This document shows positions 51,388 through 58,985 of a DNA stretch of 64,000 nucleotides, piece by piece (the first letter of the stretch is position 1; every line of letters starts with the position of its first letter). This stretch comes from Pseudodesulfovibrio nedwellii (GTDB lineage: Bacteria; Desulfobacterota; Desulfovibrionia; Desulfovibrionales; Desulfovibrionaceae), in assembly GCF_027923765.1 (NCBI RefSeq), contig NZ_AP026709.1, positions 2,165,501 to 2,229,500 of the forward strand, read 5' to 3'. Under the pieces are notes generated by a model, which did no database searches, was not told the origin of the DNA, and saw nothing but the letters and a program-made list of their open reading frames with translations. The position numbers were made by a program, and so were the translations under genes.

Positions 51388-51591
51388 CATAAACCTCGCA
51401 CCGCGGACCTTGTCACAAAACGCTTTTGCAGTAAATAACTCGAACAACAGGAACACACGGCCGTCCCTGATTTCTTCCAGCATAAACGCATAAAAAAAGA
51501 CAAAACGACGAACCATGCATCAAAGCATGGATCGCCGTTAGAATCACATAACTAAAGTGCCAAATACATTCAGCACAAGCATCGAACGATG

Positions 51592-51747
51592 CTATTTTTT
51601 TGCTTCTTCCTTGACTTCGCGCACGATAGCCAAACCAGAAGCCAAAGAACGGATATGACGCTGAGCAACCACTTCCACTTCTCTTTTCTTTTCTGCGGAA
51701 AAGGCCACGGTTTCTTCACCGTTGTAGTCTATTACCAATTCATACAT
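51592..51747 (-). CDS. Small charged protein downstream of the bactofilin
   Basis: A 51-residue protein starting MYELVIDYNGEETVAFSAEKKRE and ending VKEEAKK, two thirds helix, with no cysteine or membrane segment. GGAG lies seven bases upstream of the ATG, and the gene begins 12 bases after the bactofilin stop codon, so the two are likely co-translated. Not recognised; a small accessory protein of the bactofilin is possible. Confidence 0.7.
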   Translation of the reverse strand: MYELVIDYNGEETVAFSAEKKREVEVVAQRHIRSLASGLAIVREVKEEAKK

Positions 51748-51759
51748 TTGTTTGCTCCG

Positions 51760-52233
51760 TTATGCTTTGGAATCATCCGAGCCGGTCTTGTCGACAGCAG
51801 GTTCAGACTCGGACTCTGCATCTCTGGAAGAGTTGCCACCGAAATCCCCGGCCACGACCTTGGGCTTGGAAGTTGTTACAGAATCCGTACTCATGACGAT
51901 GGAACCTTCGAGAACGGCACCCTTTTCCACGACCAATACAGGGGTAGACAAACTGCCGTTAAGCACTGACGTCTTTTCCAGCACGGTACGCTCTCGCACG
52001 ATCACATCGCCTGTAATCTGTCCGCAGGATGTCAATTGGCCAACCCGCACGACACCAGTCACAGAGGCCTTCCGGCCAAGAACCAGATCACCGTCTGTAG
52101 AAATTTCACCGTCAAAACGACCGTCGATGCGGACCGTTCCCACGAAATCGAGTTTGCCTCTGTATTCGGTTCCTACGCCAAGAAAGGCGTTCAATTCGGA
52201 ATGGCTTTTCTTATCACTTGAAAAAAGACCCAT
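51760..52233 (-). CDS. Bactofilin (polymer-forming cytoskeletal protein)
   Basis: A 157-residue bactofilin (DUF583). The central right-handed beta helix (about 15-115: GVGTEYRGKLDFVGTVRIDGRFDGEIS, then TVLEKTSVLNGSLSTPVLVVEKG) assembles filaments without nucleotide, used for cell shape and polar localisation. Short charged tails flank it (C-terminal Ser/Glu/Asp-rich). Start at 52233 has GGAG eight bases upstream; an extended frame to 52338 is rejected. No M23 peptidase partner is nearby. Confidence 0.9.
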   Translation of the reverse strand: MGLFSSDKKSHSELNAFLGVGTEYRGKLDFVGTVRIDGRFDGEISTDGDLVLGRKASVTGVVRVGQLTSCGQITGDVIVRERTVLEKTSVLNGSLSTPVLVVEKGAVLEGSIVMSTDSVTTSKPKVVAGDFGGNSSRDAESESEPAVDKTGSDDSKA

Positions 52234-52428
52234 AATTAAAACTCCGTATACGAAAGCTGACGACATGCGCCGCCTTCGGTAGCCTTGAAAACAGCTGAGC
52301 AGACACTCCCTATACCCTTGGCTTTCACCAAATGCCACTTTTTTTTCACAGTCGAAACTTCTCTCAGTAAAAGCACGCCAAAGCTCTCCTCTCTTGACGC
52401 GTTAGCCACCCTCCCCTAAAACAGGGAT

Positions 52429-53100
52429 ATGAAACGTAGCGAAATAAATGCACTGATTACTGATGCCAAGGCATTTTTCGAATCCTTCCAATTCATGTTG
52501 CCGCCATGGGCCTTCTGGAGTCCTGCCGATTGGAAAGGTAAAGGTCTTAGCGATGTTGTCAAAAACCAACTCGGCTGGGACCTGACGGATTACGGAGCAG
52601 ATGATTTCGAGAAACGTGGGCTGATTCTGTTCACCATCCGCAATGGCAATCTTGAGACCGGACATTCCAAGAAATACGCGGAAAAAATCATGATAGTTCG
52701 CGAGAATCAGATCTGCCCCATGCATTTTCACTGGTCCAAGACCGAGGATATCATCAACCGGGGCGGCGGTAATCTTGTCATTGAACTGTATGGTTCCACT
52801 CCAGAAGAAGAACTGGCCTCAGAACCTCTGACCGTTTCTGTTGACGGTTTTGATAAACTAGTGGAACCGGGGGGCGCTGTCGTCCTCGCTCCGGGTGAAT
52901 CCATCTTTCTTGAACAAGGTATGTACCACCGTTTCTACGGAGAAGCAGGCAAAGGCAACGTCCTTGTTGGTGAAGTTTCATCCGTCAACGATGACAACAC
53001 AGACAATCGCTTCCACCAACCCCAGGCTCGTTTCCCTGAGATTGAAGAAGATGCCCCCCCCGTGCACCTCCTGTGCACAGACTACCCCGACTATATCTAA
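52429..53100 (+). CDS. D-lyxose/D-mannose-type cupin sugar isomerase
   Basis: A 223-residue cupin-fold isomerase. Metal ligands visible in CPMHFHWSKTEDIINRGGG (His-x-His and Glu) and in the second cupin motif SIFLEQGMYHRFYG. The family isomerises D-lyxose to D-xylulose or D-mannose to D-fructose. No sugar transporter or kinase gene is adjacent, so its pathway is unclear. The ribosome binding site is weak. A terminator follows. Confidence 0.88.
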   Translation: MKRSEINALITDAKAFFESFQFMLPPWAFWSPADWKGKGLSDVVKNQLGWDLTDYGADDFEKRGLILFTIRNGNLETGHSKKYAEKIMIVRENQICPMHFHWSKTEDIINRGGGNLVIELYGSTPEEELASEPLTVSVDGFDKLVEPGGAVVLAPGESIFLEQGMYHRFYGEAGKGNVLVGEVSSVNDDNTDNRFHQPQARFPEIEEDAPPVHLLCTDYPDYI

Positions 53101-53101
53101 A

Positions 53102-53133
53102 GAAAGGCCACCTGAATCTTCAGGTGGTCTTTC
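53102..53133. terminator. Bidirectional terminator
   Basis: GAAAGGCCACCTGAA (53102-53116) pairs with TTCAGGTGGTCTTTC (53119-53133) with one G-T pair. It separates the isomerase from the convergent ATPase gene. Confidence 0.8.
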
Positions 53134-53149
53134 TTTATGGAACAGAAAA

Positions 53150-53812
53150 CTAAACGACCTTACCATCCGCCATGGACACCAACCGATCCGCCATGGCTGC
53201 ATATTCGTTGTCATGTGTCACCATAACGATGGACAGCCCTTCATTTTTTAAATCGGCCAAAAGATTCATAATCGATTCACCCGTTCCTTTATCCAGATTA
53301 CCTGTGGGTTCATCCGCAAAAAGCACAGATGATTCCTTCACCAAAGCACGAGCAATGGCCACTCGTTGCTGTTCACCGCCGGAAAGATGTCCTGGCAATT
53401 TTGCTCCCTTGTCAGCCAGCCCCACACGTTCGAGGCATTGTTCAGCGCGCAGGCGGGCCTCTTTGGAAACCGGCGCGACCCCTTTCATATAAGGAAGCAG
53501 AACATTCTCCAGCGCAGAAAGATATGGGAGCAAATAATGGAACTGAAAAACAACAGCAAAATCCTTCTGTCGCAATTCATTCAGACGCGACGCGGTCATG
53601 GAGGTCACGTCCTCGCCTTTGTAGAGAATTTCGCCAGAATCCGGGAGCAGGAGCGTTGACAGAACATTGAGAAAAGTCGTCTTGCCAGAACCTGACCGGC
53701 CTACAATGGACACAAACTCGCCAGATTCCACCGCCAGATCAACACCAGTCAACGCATATGTATCAAGACCCTCGCTATGGAATGTCTTGGTAATATTCTT
53801 TGCTTCAAGCAT
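53150..53812 (-). CDS. ABC transporter ATPase (LolD/FtsE group) of the DUF2318 module
   Basis: A 220-residue ATPase: Walker A GRSGSGKTT, Q-loop FQFHYLLPYLS, signature HLSGGEQQRVAIARAL, Walker B VLFADEPTGNLDK and VMVTHDNEYAA. It follows the FtsX-type permease on the same strand after 12 bases, and the DUF2318 gene heads the set. Likely drives export or redistribution of a substrate across the inner membrane, perhaps a metal. Confidence 0.92.
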   Translation of the reverse strand: MLEAKNITKTFHSEGLDTYALTGVDLAVESGEFVSIVGRSGSGKTTFLNVLSTLLLPDSGEILYKGEDVTSMTASRLNELRQKDFAVVFQFHYLLPYLSALENVLLPYMKGVAPVSKEARLRAEQCLERVGLADKGAKLPGHLSGGEQQRVAIARALVKESSVLFADEPTGNLDKGTGESIMNLLADLKNEGLSIVMVTHDNEYAAMADRLVSMADGKVV

Positions 53813-53824
53813 ATTTTCAACCTC

Positions 53825-54988
53825 CTACAAGGCGATAAGCGCTTCAGACGGCTCGACTGCCGAAGCTTTCCATGCCGGAAAAAAAGCAGACAGGACAGAT
53901 ACGATCACAATCAGCAGACCGGTCAGAGCCATGTGCCCGACATTAAAGACGGGTGATGCCCCCTGCGCCATATCGAGCATACTCAAAATCTTGAGACTCA
54001 ACGCATACCCACCGATATATCCCATGATACCCGCAGCAAAACCGATAAGCATGGCTTCAAAACAGAATATGGAAAAAAGGGATGCACGCCCGAATCCCAA
54101 TGACCGCATGAGGCCGATTTCCTTGATCCGCTCGTTGACAGAAGAAAGCATAGTCACGCCAACCATACAGCAGGCAATAAACAGAATAATCAGACTGACG
54201 GTCAAAATCAGTTGCTTGACGAAATTGACCGAATACATGCGCTGTTTGACGATGGATTGTAATGCCTGAATGTCCGTGCCGGGAAGTGCGGCCTGAATCT
54301 GTGCCACAATGTCTTCAATAGGACATCCCGCGCATAGGGCGGCAACTTCCACAAAATTCACACGATCCATCTTTCCGAAATGAGATTGCGCAAAGCTCAT
54401 GGACGCGAACACCACGGAATCGTCGTCGCTGCCCGTAGGCATAAGAACGCCGGAAACCGTGACCGGAATTTCATTCAATGTCAGACTCGACCCCGGCGAC
54501 ACGCCAAGGGAAGAAGCGGCTTTCGCTCCGACAACGACACCGCTCTCCGTCGCAGGAAACTCGCCATTCACAGCCCAGTAGCCCTTGAGTACCTGTTCCT
54601 TGTCCCAACGCACGCCCACGACTCCCACAACGGTATCGCCAACCGAGGCCATGGAAACGAGCTTTGGCGCAACCACAGCAATCCGCTCCTTGAGCTCGAT
54701 GCCCCCGACCATATTCACCACTTTGGATTCGCTCAGGTCATTGGCACCCAGGACCATGTCACCCATGGAAAAGCCGCCGTAACTGACGGTCAGCTTCTCA
54801 CTTTTAGGCATAATCAAAATATTGGCCCCATACGCGGTAAGCTTCTTTTCCAAGGACTCGCCCACAACGCTGGATACGGAATTCAACGACACTATGGATG
54901 TCACCCCAAGGGTGAACACGACCAGCAGAAGCAGTGTTTTGACCCACTTCCGCCGAGTATTTCTGAACGGTATTGTCAGAATGTTCAT
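53825..54988 (-). CDS. FtsX-family ABC permease of the DUF2318 module
   Basis: A 387-residue permease: N-terminal helix (TLLLLVVFTLGVTSIVSLN), periplasmic domain about 40-260, and three C-terminal helices with VNERIKEIGLMRSLGFGRASLFSIFCFE. Two cysteines in ALCAGCPIEDIV of the periplasmic part could bind metal or form a disulphide. Stop of the DUF2318 gene is immediately before the start, so translation is coupled. Confidence 0.9.
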   Translation of the reverse strand: MNILTIPFRNTRRKWVKTLLLLVVFTLGVTSIVSLNSVSSVVGESLEKKLTAYGANILIMPKSEKLTVSYGGFSMGDMVLGANDLSESKVVNMVGGIELKERIAVVAPKLVSMASVGDTVVGVVGVRWDKEQVLKGYWAVNGEFPATESGVVVGAKAASSLGVSPGSSLTLNEIPVTVSGVLMPTGSDDDSVVFASMSFAQSHFGKMDRVNFVEVAALCAGCPIEDIVAQIQAALPGTDIQALQSIVKQRMYSVNFVKQLILTVSLIILFIACCMVGVTMLSSVNERIKEIGLMRSLGFGRASLFSIFCFEAMLIGFAAGIMGYIGGYALSLKILSMLDMAQGASPVFNVGHMALTGLLIVIVSVLSAFFPAWKASAVEPSEALIAL

Positions 54989-55438
54989 CTAGAAGTACCC
55001 GCTTCCAGCCGCAATATCACTCGCCTGAATGGTAACATTGTCTGCATCATAGGTACGAGTCAAAGGCGAAGGGTTGCACCCACCCTGAACTTCGTTGATA
55101 CGCGAGGAATGAAAACGCATACCGCAATTGTTGCAAACCATGAACTCGCCATCCTGCGAATACCCTTTCTTTTCAAGATAACAGACATCACAAGCATCAA
55201 AAGCCGCACGGATCACCCCATCTGAACTCTTAAGCAAAAAAAACTTTACTTCTTTTCCTTGATCAAACGAAAAATAATGAGCCTCTCCATCGGAAACATC
55301 CGCGACTGGAATGGTGACAACACCATTCTCCGCAGCCACACTCTTATATTTACCAAATCCAAAAAACGCCTTGCTTTCCACAGCCCAAGCCATGACAAAC
55401 AGCATTACCAATACAGCTATATATTTTACTATTTTCAA
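54989..55438 (-). CDS. DUF2318-type cysteine-rich exported protein
   Basis: A 149-residue protein with a signal peptide or N-terminal anchor (YIAVLVMLFVMAWAVESKAFF) and a domain of the DUF2318 (FeS-type) class. The cysteine pattern is CDVCYLEKKGYSQDGEFMVCNNCGMRFHSSRINEVQGGCNPSP, suitable for metal or [Fe-S] binding. A TTG start at 55438 is chosen because AGGAG lies five bases upstream. It is the first gene of the transport module and lies adjacent to an FtsX permease, as in FetMP/P19-type iron-handling clusters. Confidence 0.8.
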   Translation of the reverse strand: MKIVKYIAVLVMLFVMAWAVESKAFFGFGKYKSVAAENGVVTIPVADVSDGEAHYFSFDQGKEVKFFLLKSSDGVIRAAFDACDVCYLEKKGYSQDGEFMVCNNCGMRFHSSRINEVQGGCNPSPLTRTYDADNVTIQASDIAAGSGYF

Positions 55439-55616
55439 AGGATTCTCCTATGCTACACACTATTTCGGACTTTATTGGTATAGAATTAATAGACACCTTT
55501 CTGCTCACACCAACAAAACAAGAATATTGCATCAATTATACCAAAAAATAATATAAGTATTCCCTACCAGTTGTCCAATTTGTCGATTCCAAAACCGTGC
55601 AAAAAGTGACCATAAC

Positions 55617-55633
55617 TGCACAAAACGTGTGCA
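55617..55633. promoter_or_regulatory. TGCACA dyad in the 330-base intergenic region
   Basis: TGCACA-N5-TGTGCA at 55617-55633, with other GTGCA/TGACG repeats around it (55595-55645). This stretch (55439-55768) has no gene besides the FmdE-MoeA terminator at its left-of-gene end; the dyad resembles those at 46862-46928. Confidence 0.4.
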
Positions 55634-55673
55634 ATATGACGCACATTTCACCCGACAACCCACTCTTATTTTC

Positions 55674-55704
55674 ATAAAAAAAGAGCCGCCATAAGGCGGC
55701 TCTT
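55674..55704 (-). terminator. Intrinsic terminator of the FmdE-MoeA gene
   Basis: On the minus strand, AAGAGCCGCC (55704-55695) pairs with GGCGGCTCTT (55690-55681) around a TTAT loop, then a run of seven T (55682-55676). Confidence 0.9.
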
Positions 55705-55768
55705 CACTCTTTTCCAAATCAAAACAATTGGAAGTTACCCCGAGGAACAACTCCTAAAAAACGATGAT

Positions 55769-57394
55769 CTATTTACCAAACGGACACTTGGGGAATGAAC
55801 AGGTCTTGCATCCCATGCAGAAACCACCTTCACCAAGTCGGGCAAGATCTTTTCTTGTAATCGCCTGTCCTGAAAGGACTCGCGGCAACAGGATATCAAA
55901 AGCCGTGGTCTGATAAAACAGCGCACAAGCCGGGACACCCATAATGGAAGCGTTCCGCAACTTGCCAACCAGCGACATGGTGCCGGGCAGGACTGGAACA
56001 CCGTAGAGGTCATTTTTCAAGCCCGCATCAACAAGACCGGCGCGGGTAACATCATCCGGGTCTACAGACATGCCTGCGGTGGTTATGATAAGATTACACC
56101 CGGCATCCAGCATCCCCGTTGCAGCCGCAGTAATGGCCTCTCGCTCATCAGGCGCGATGGCTGTTTTAACCACTTCGCAACCAAGCTTGATGACCTTGGA
56201 AGAAATGATCGGAATAAACTTATCTTCAATCAATCCCTGAAAAACCTCGGTGCCAGTCACCAAAATGCCAACCTTGGCGGCCTTGAGAGGGTGAACCTCA
56301 AGCACAGGACCTTCACCCAAAGCAGTCAGGGCACGGCTAAACCTATCACGGGCAATGTACAACGGGATGGCACGAGTGCCGCCCACGCCCTTGCCCTTGG
56401 GCATGACCGACCCGTCGTGGCGAGTAGCAAGCATGACGTCTGGCGAAAGGTTAAAGCGAGAAAGCGCGTCTAAATCGATGGACAGCATGCCGGGCTCTTC
56501 GGCAAAGAAATTAATCTTCCCTTCTTCCGGGTTTGCATCATACGTAATGCCCTTTCCGGCCATACGTTTGGCAAAAGCCTTGACCGCGTCGTTCTCATGA
56601 ACCCATTCGTCTCCGGGCAGGTTCTCTTCGAGATAAACGTTGTACTTGCCAATGCGTTGGAGACGACAGACATCACCTATATCCAGAGTCTCTCCGGCTT
56701 TGGTGATCGGTCCCTTGGACTCACCCGGCACAATTCCGGTCATATCGTGAGCGGCTTTCTTACCCACAGCTTCTTCCACAGGGACAGCATGCAGATCAGG
56801 CGCTTCGTCGATACAGGTGGCGTCTCCCATAGTCTCGTACGGGGCTTCGCCCTGGCAACCACGACAGATGGAACCATCAGAACCGGGGTAGGCTTCGCCA
56901 CAGACCGGACAGACGTCAATGGTCGACATGTGACCATGCCCAATATATTTCTTAGCGATAGTAATAGGCTGAATGGAACAGATAGTGTCGCCTGCCTGCT
57001 CAATTTCGGAAAAAAGCTTGTCTGTATCCTGTTCGGCCTTGGGCTTTTCTTTCATGAACCAGCCACGAATCTCCGGCCATTTGTCGAGCTTTTTCTGATC
57101 AACGGCGACGCGCACACCCTCACCGGTAAACTTGTCATACAGAGACACAGCATACCGACCAAGCAACGTAATCTTCATCCAATTGTTTCCGGTACTGCAT
57201 GGAGTCTGCATCTGCACAGCGTCAGGGAGACATTTGCCGGTTTCAACCATGGCTTCATACAATGTTCCCTCAGGGATACGCGCTTTGGCAGCCTCGACCA
57301 TGTACCCACCAATAAGCAGTCCCGGAGCCGGGTAACCGTGAAATTGTTTGGCTTTTTTCTTGAAATCTTCAAAGGTGTATTCACCGATATTCAT
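55769..57394 (-). CDS. FmdE-MoeA fusion protein
   Basis: A 541-residue protein. Residues about 1-160 are an FmdE domain (FKKKAKQFHGYPAPGLLIGGYMVEAA, QTPCSTGNNWMKI), followed by a zinc-ribbon segment (CPVCGEAYPGSDGSICRGCQG), and then a molybdopterin-binding (MoeA/MoCF) domain (about 340-540: KVGILVTGTEVFQGLIEDKF and IITTAGMSVDPDDVTRAG) with a Cys-rich end CMGCKTCSFPKCPFG. The FmdE domain is linked to Mo/W formylmethanofuran dehydrogenase operons; MoeA inserts Mo into molybdopterin. It may mature or regulate a Mo/W enzyme; the exact target is unknown. GAGG five bases upstream supports the start at 57394. Confidence 0.85.
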   Translation of the reverse strand: MNIGEYTFEDFKKKAKQFHGYPAPGLLIGGYMVEAAKARIPEGTLYEAMVETGKCLPDAVQMQTPCSTGNNWMKITLLGRYAVSLYDKFTGEGVRVAVDQKKLDKWPEIRGWFMKEKPKAEQDTDKLFSEIEQAGDTICSIQPITIAKKYIGHGHMSTIDVCPVCGEAYPGSDGSICRGCQGEAPYETMGDATCIDEAPDLHAVPVEEAVGKKAAHDMTGIVPGESKGPITKAGETLDIGDVCRLQRIGKYNVYLEENLPGDEWVHENDAVKAFAKRMAGKGITYDANPEEGKINFFAEEPGMLSIDLDALSRFNLSPDVMLATRHDGSVMPKGKGVGGTRAIPLYIARDRFSRALTALGEGPVLEVHPLKAAKVGILVTGTEVFQGLIEDKFIPIISSKVIKLGCEVVKTAIAPDEREAITAAATGMLDAGCNLIITTAGMSVDPDDVTRAGLVDAGLKNDLYGVPVLPGTMSLVGKLRNASIMGVPACALFYQTTAFDILLPRVLSGQAITRKDLARLGEGGFCMGCKTCSFPKCPFGK

Positions 57395-57436
57395 ATATTC
57401 CTCGATTGTCTTTTCAGCCCCCGTGAAGGGAAAATT

Positions 57437-57525
57437 GAACACGCCATGCCCTCTACGCCTGTTTCCGGGCGAAAGGACTATGCCATTATGATGAGATGGA
57501 AGCAATCCTCAGGGTGAAACTGTTC
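57437..57525 (-). promoter_or_regulatory. Structured leader upstream of FmdE-MoeA, candidate riboswitch
   Basis: In the transcript, GAACA (57525-57521) pairs with TGTTC (57441-57437) to close a domain. Inside is a hairpin CCTTT-CGCC / GGCG-AGAGG with loop CGGAAACA (57476-57450). The start codon is 43 bases downstream. The arrangement suggests a Moco/Tuco-type RNA element, but the full consensus was not confirmed. Confidence 0.35.
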
Positions 57526-57636
57526 GCAAAGCGTCTTCATCCATTATGAGCAATGGACCTTACAAGCGTTCCATTTCCACCATCTTCTCATGAAGATCGC
57601 CACCGGGTTCTCCTACATGTTACACATCACAAAAAA

Positions 57637-57659
57637 ACCCGCTTATTTGAATAGCGGGC
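57637..57659. terminator. Bidirectional terminator hairpin
   Basis: ACCCGCT (57637-57643) pairs with AGCGGGC (57653-57659), with runs of A and T on both sides; T run on the minus strand is strongest (57637-57631). It closes the lipoprotein pair on the minus strand and precedes the FmdE-MoeA leader. Confidence 0.8.
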
Positions 57660-57665
57660 TTCTTT

Positions 57666-57923
57666 TTAACGACGTCTTGTAGGGCGGGTTGCAGGTCTAT
57701 CAGGACGCGATGGCAATGGCTTTGGCTTTGGCTTCACTGCTGGCGGTCGCTCCGGCTTATAATTCGGCGGAGGTCTGTGATGATGGTATCTGTAGTCATC
57801 ATCATAATGTCTCCAACTGGTCCCGTAGGAGTAGTTCATGCCATACCCCACGGTGCAGGCTGATAAAGCCGCCATGGAAAGACACAATGCCACGGCTATC
57901 AAAAAAAATTTAAGCATATGCAT
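57666..57923 (-). CDS. Small His/Tyr/Pro-rich lipoprotein
   Basis: An 85-residue lipoprotein with lipobox LSAC (MHMLKFFLIAVALCLSMAALSAC). The mature part is rich in Tyr, His and Asp (YGTSWRHYDDDYRYHHHRPPPN) and then in Pro/Lys/Arg. The HHHH-type cluster could bind metal. The start at 57923 has GGAGG six bases upstream; its ATG follows the stop codon of the VOC lipoprotein gene by one base, so they are coupled. Family not recognised. Confidence 0.75.
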   Translation of the reverse strand: MHMLKFFLIAVALCLSMAALSACTVGYGMNYSYGTSWRHYDDDYRYHHHRPPPNYKPERPPAVKPKPKPLPSRPDRPATRPTRRR

Positions 57924-57924
57924 A

Positions 57925-58797
57925 TCAATCCTCCTCCGGCTCCATTTCCTGAATACCGAGAACGGCACCTGTCGGGTCAGCAAAGAGGGCCACCCGCCCG
58001 GACCTCACATCCATCTGCGGTTCAATTAGAATACGCCCACCATTAGCCCGAATCAATTCCACAGTGGCCTTGATATTTTCGACCGCCACATAGGGGACCC
58101 ACTGGGGATCAACATCTTTCCACGGAATTGAAACCACGCCAGCCCGAGGCCGATCGTCCGTCAACAACAGTTTATATTGTACCTTGTCATGGACCGCGAC
58201 ATCTTCAGAGGTATATCCACCAAGTCGAGTATAAAACGCGACAGCTTCATCCACCTCATTCGTCCACAGCTCTGCCCCAATCCAGCCGTTAGCACGAGGT
58301 TTTGCATCCGGCGGATCACCAACAGGAGAATGTAGCAAAGCAACAGGAGCTTTCTGAGGGTCAATAACCACCGCTATGCGGCCTCTGTTCGGCATCTCCT
58401 TGGGCGGTGTATAGCCGGTCGCTCCCGCACTCAAAGCAGCATCAAAGGCATGATCTGTATCCGCCACAGACATATAAGAAAGCCATTGAGAATCACCAGA
58501 CGTTGAATTACGCCCTATCATATTCCCGACAAACTGCCCTTGATGCATGATGTTCTTCACTTGCGCGTTGCCTTCATTGGCCCGTTCAAAATCCCAATCA
58601 AAGACGCGATCATAAAAATTCTGCGCGGTAGTCATATCTGTGGTGAACAAATCAAACCACACGAACTTTCCGTTCAGTTGCAACTTTGCGGCATCCATGG
58701 TGACTGGCGGAACAATCACCTTGGTTGAACACGCGGTCAGTCCGGTTAACAATAGCAGTGTCAAAGTGAGTGATGCGCAACGCATAAAGTTGTTCAT
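57925..58797 (-). CDS. VOC-family (glyoxalase-like) lipoprotein
   Basis: A 290-residue protein with a lipobox (LLLLTGLTACS) and two VOC modules (about 45-160 and 165-285: FVWFDLFTTDMTTAQNFYDRVF, AELWTNEVDEAVAFYTRL, then FADPTGAVLGIQEM). VOC domains bind small molecules or metals and act as lyases, isomerases or resistance proteins. A lipoprotein with two VOC modules on the periplasmic side of the membrane is unusual. The next gene encodes a His-rich lipoprotein. Confidence 0.82.
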   Translation of the reverse strand: MNNFMRCASLTLTLLLLTGLTACSTKVIVPPVTMDAAKLQLNGKFVWFDLFTTDMTTAQNFYDRVFDWDFERANEGNAQVKNIMHQGQFVGNMIGRNSTSGDSQWLSYMSVADTDHAFDAALSAGATGYTPPKEMPNRGRIAVVIDPQKAPVALLHSPVGDPPDAKPRANGWIGAELWTNEVDEAVAFYTRLGGYTSEDVAVHDKVQYKLLLTDDRPRAGVVSIPWKDVDPQWVPYVAVENIKATVELIRANGGRILIEPQMDVRSGRVALFADPTGAVLGIQEMEPEED

Positions 58798-58885
58798 GCG
58801 GCTATCCTATGTGTAAAAGATTTTTGCTTACAGCCTGTTGCGGCGTGCGCAAGTGTAACACACCCTGCGAATAAAAGTGAACTGC

Positions 58886-58922
58886 AATAAAAAAGGGCCG
58901 CTCCAACCTTGGAGCGGCCCTT
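58886..58922 (-). terminator. Intrinsic terminator of the dsrMKJOP operon
   Basis: AAGGGCCGCTCCAA (58893-58906) pairs with TTGGAGCGGCCCTT (58909-58922), a perfect 14-bp stem; on the minus strand the T run is TTTTTT (58892-58887). Confidence 0.92.
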
Positions 58923-58985
58923 GTTCGAGCCTTTGAACCTAACGAGGTGACGTTACGTGGCTAGGCTTTCTAGCGATTACCAATT

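Noticed and set aside
57437..57525. Firm Moco riboswitch call
   Set aside because: Structure fits, but the complete consensus could not be verified by eye, so it stays a low-confidence regulatory candidate.
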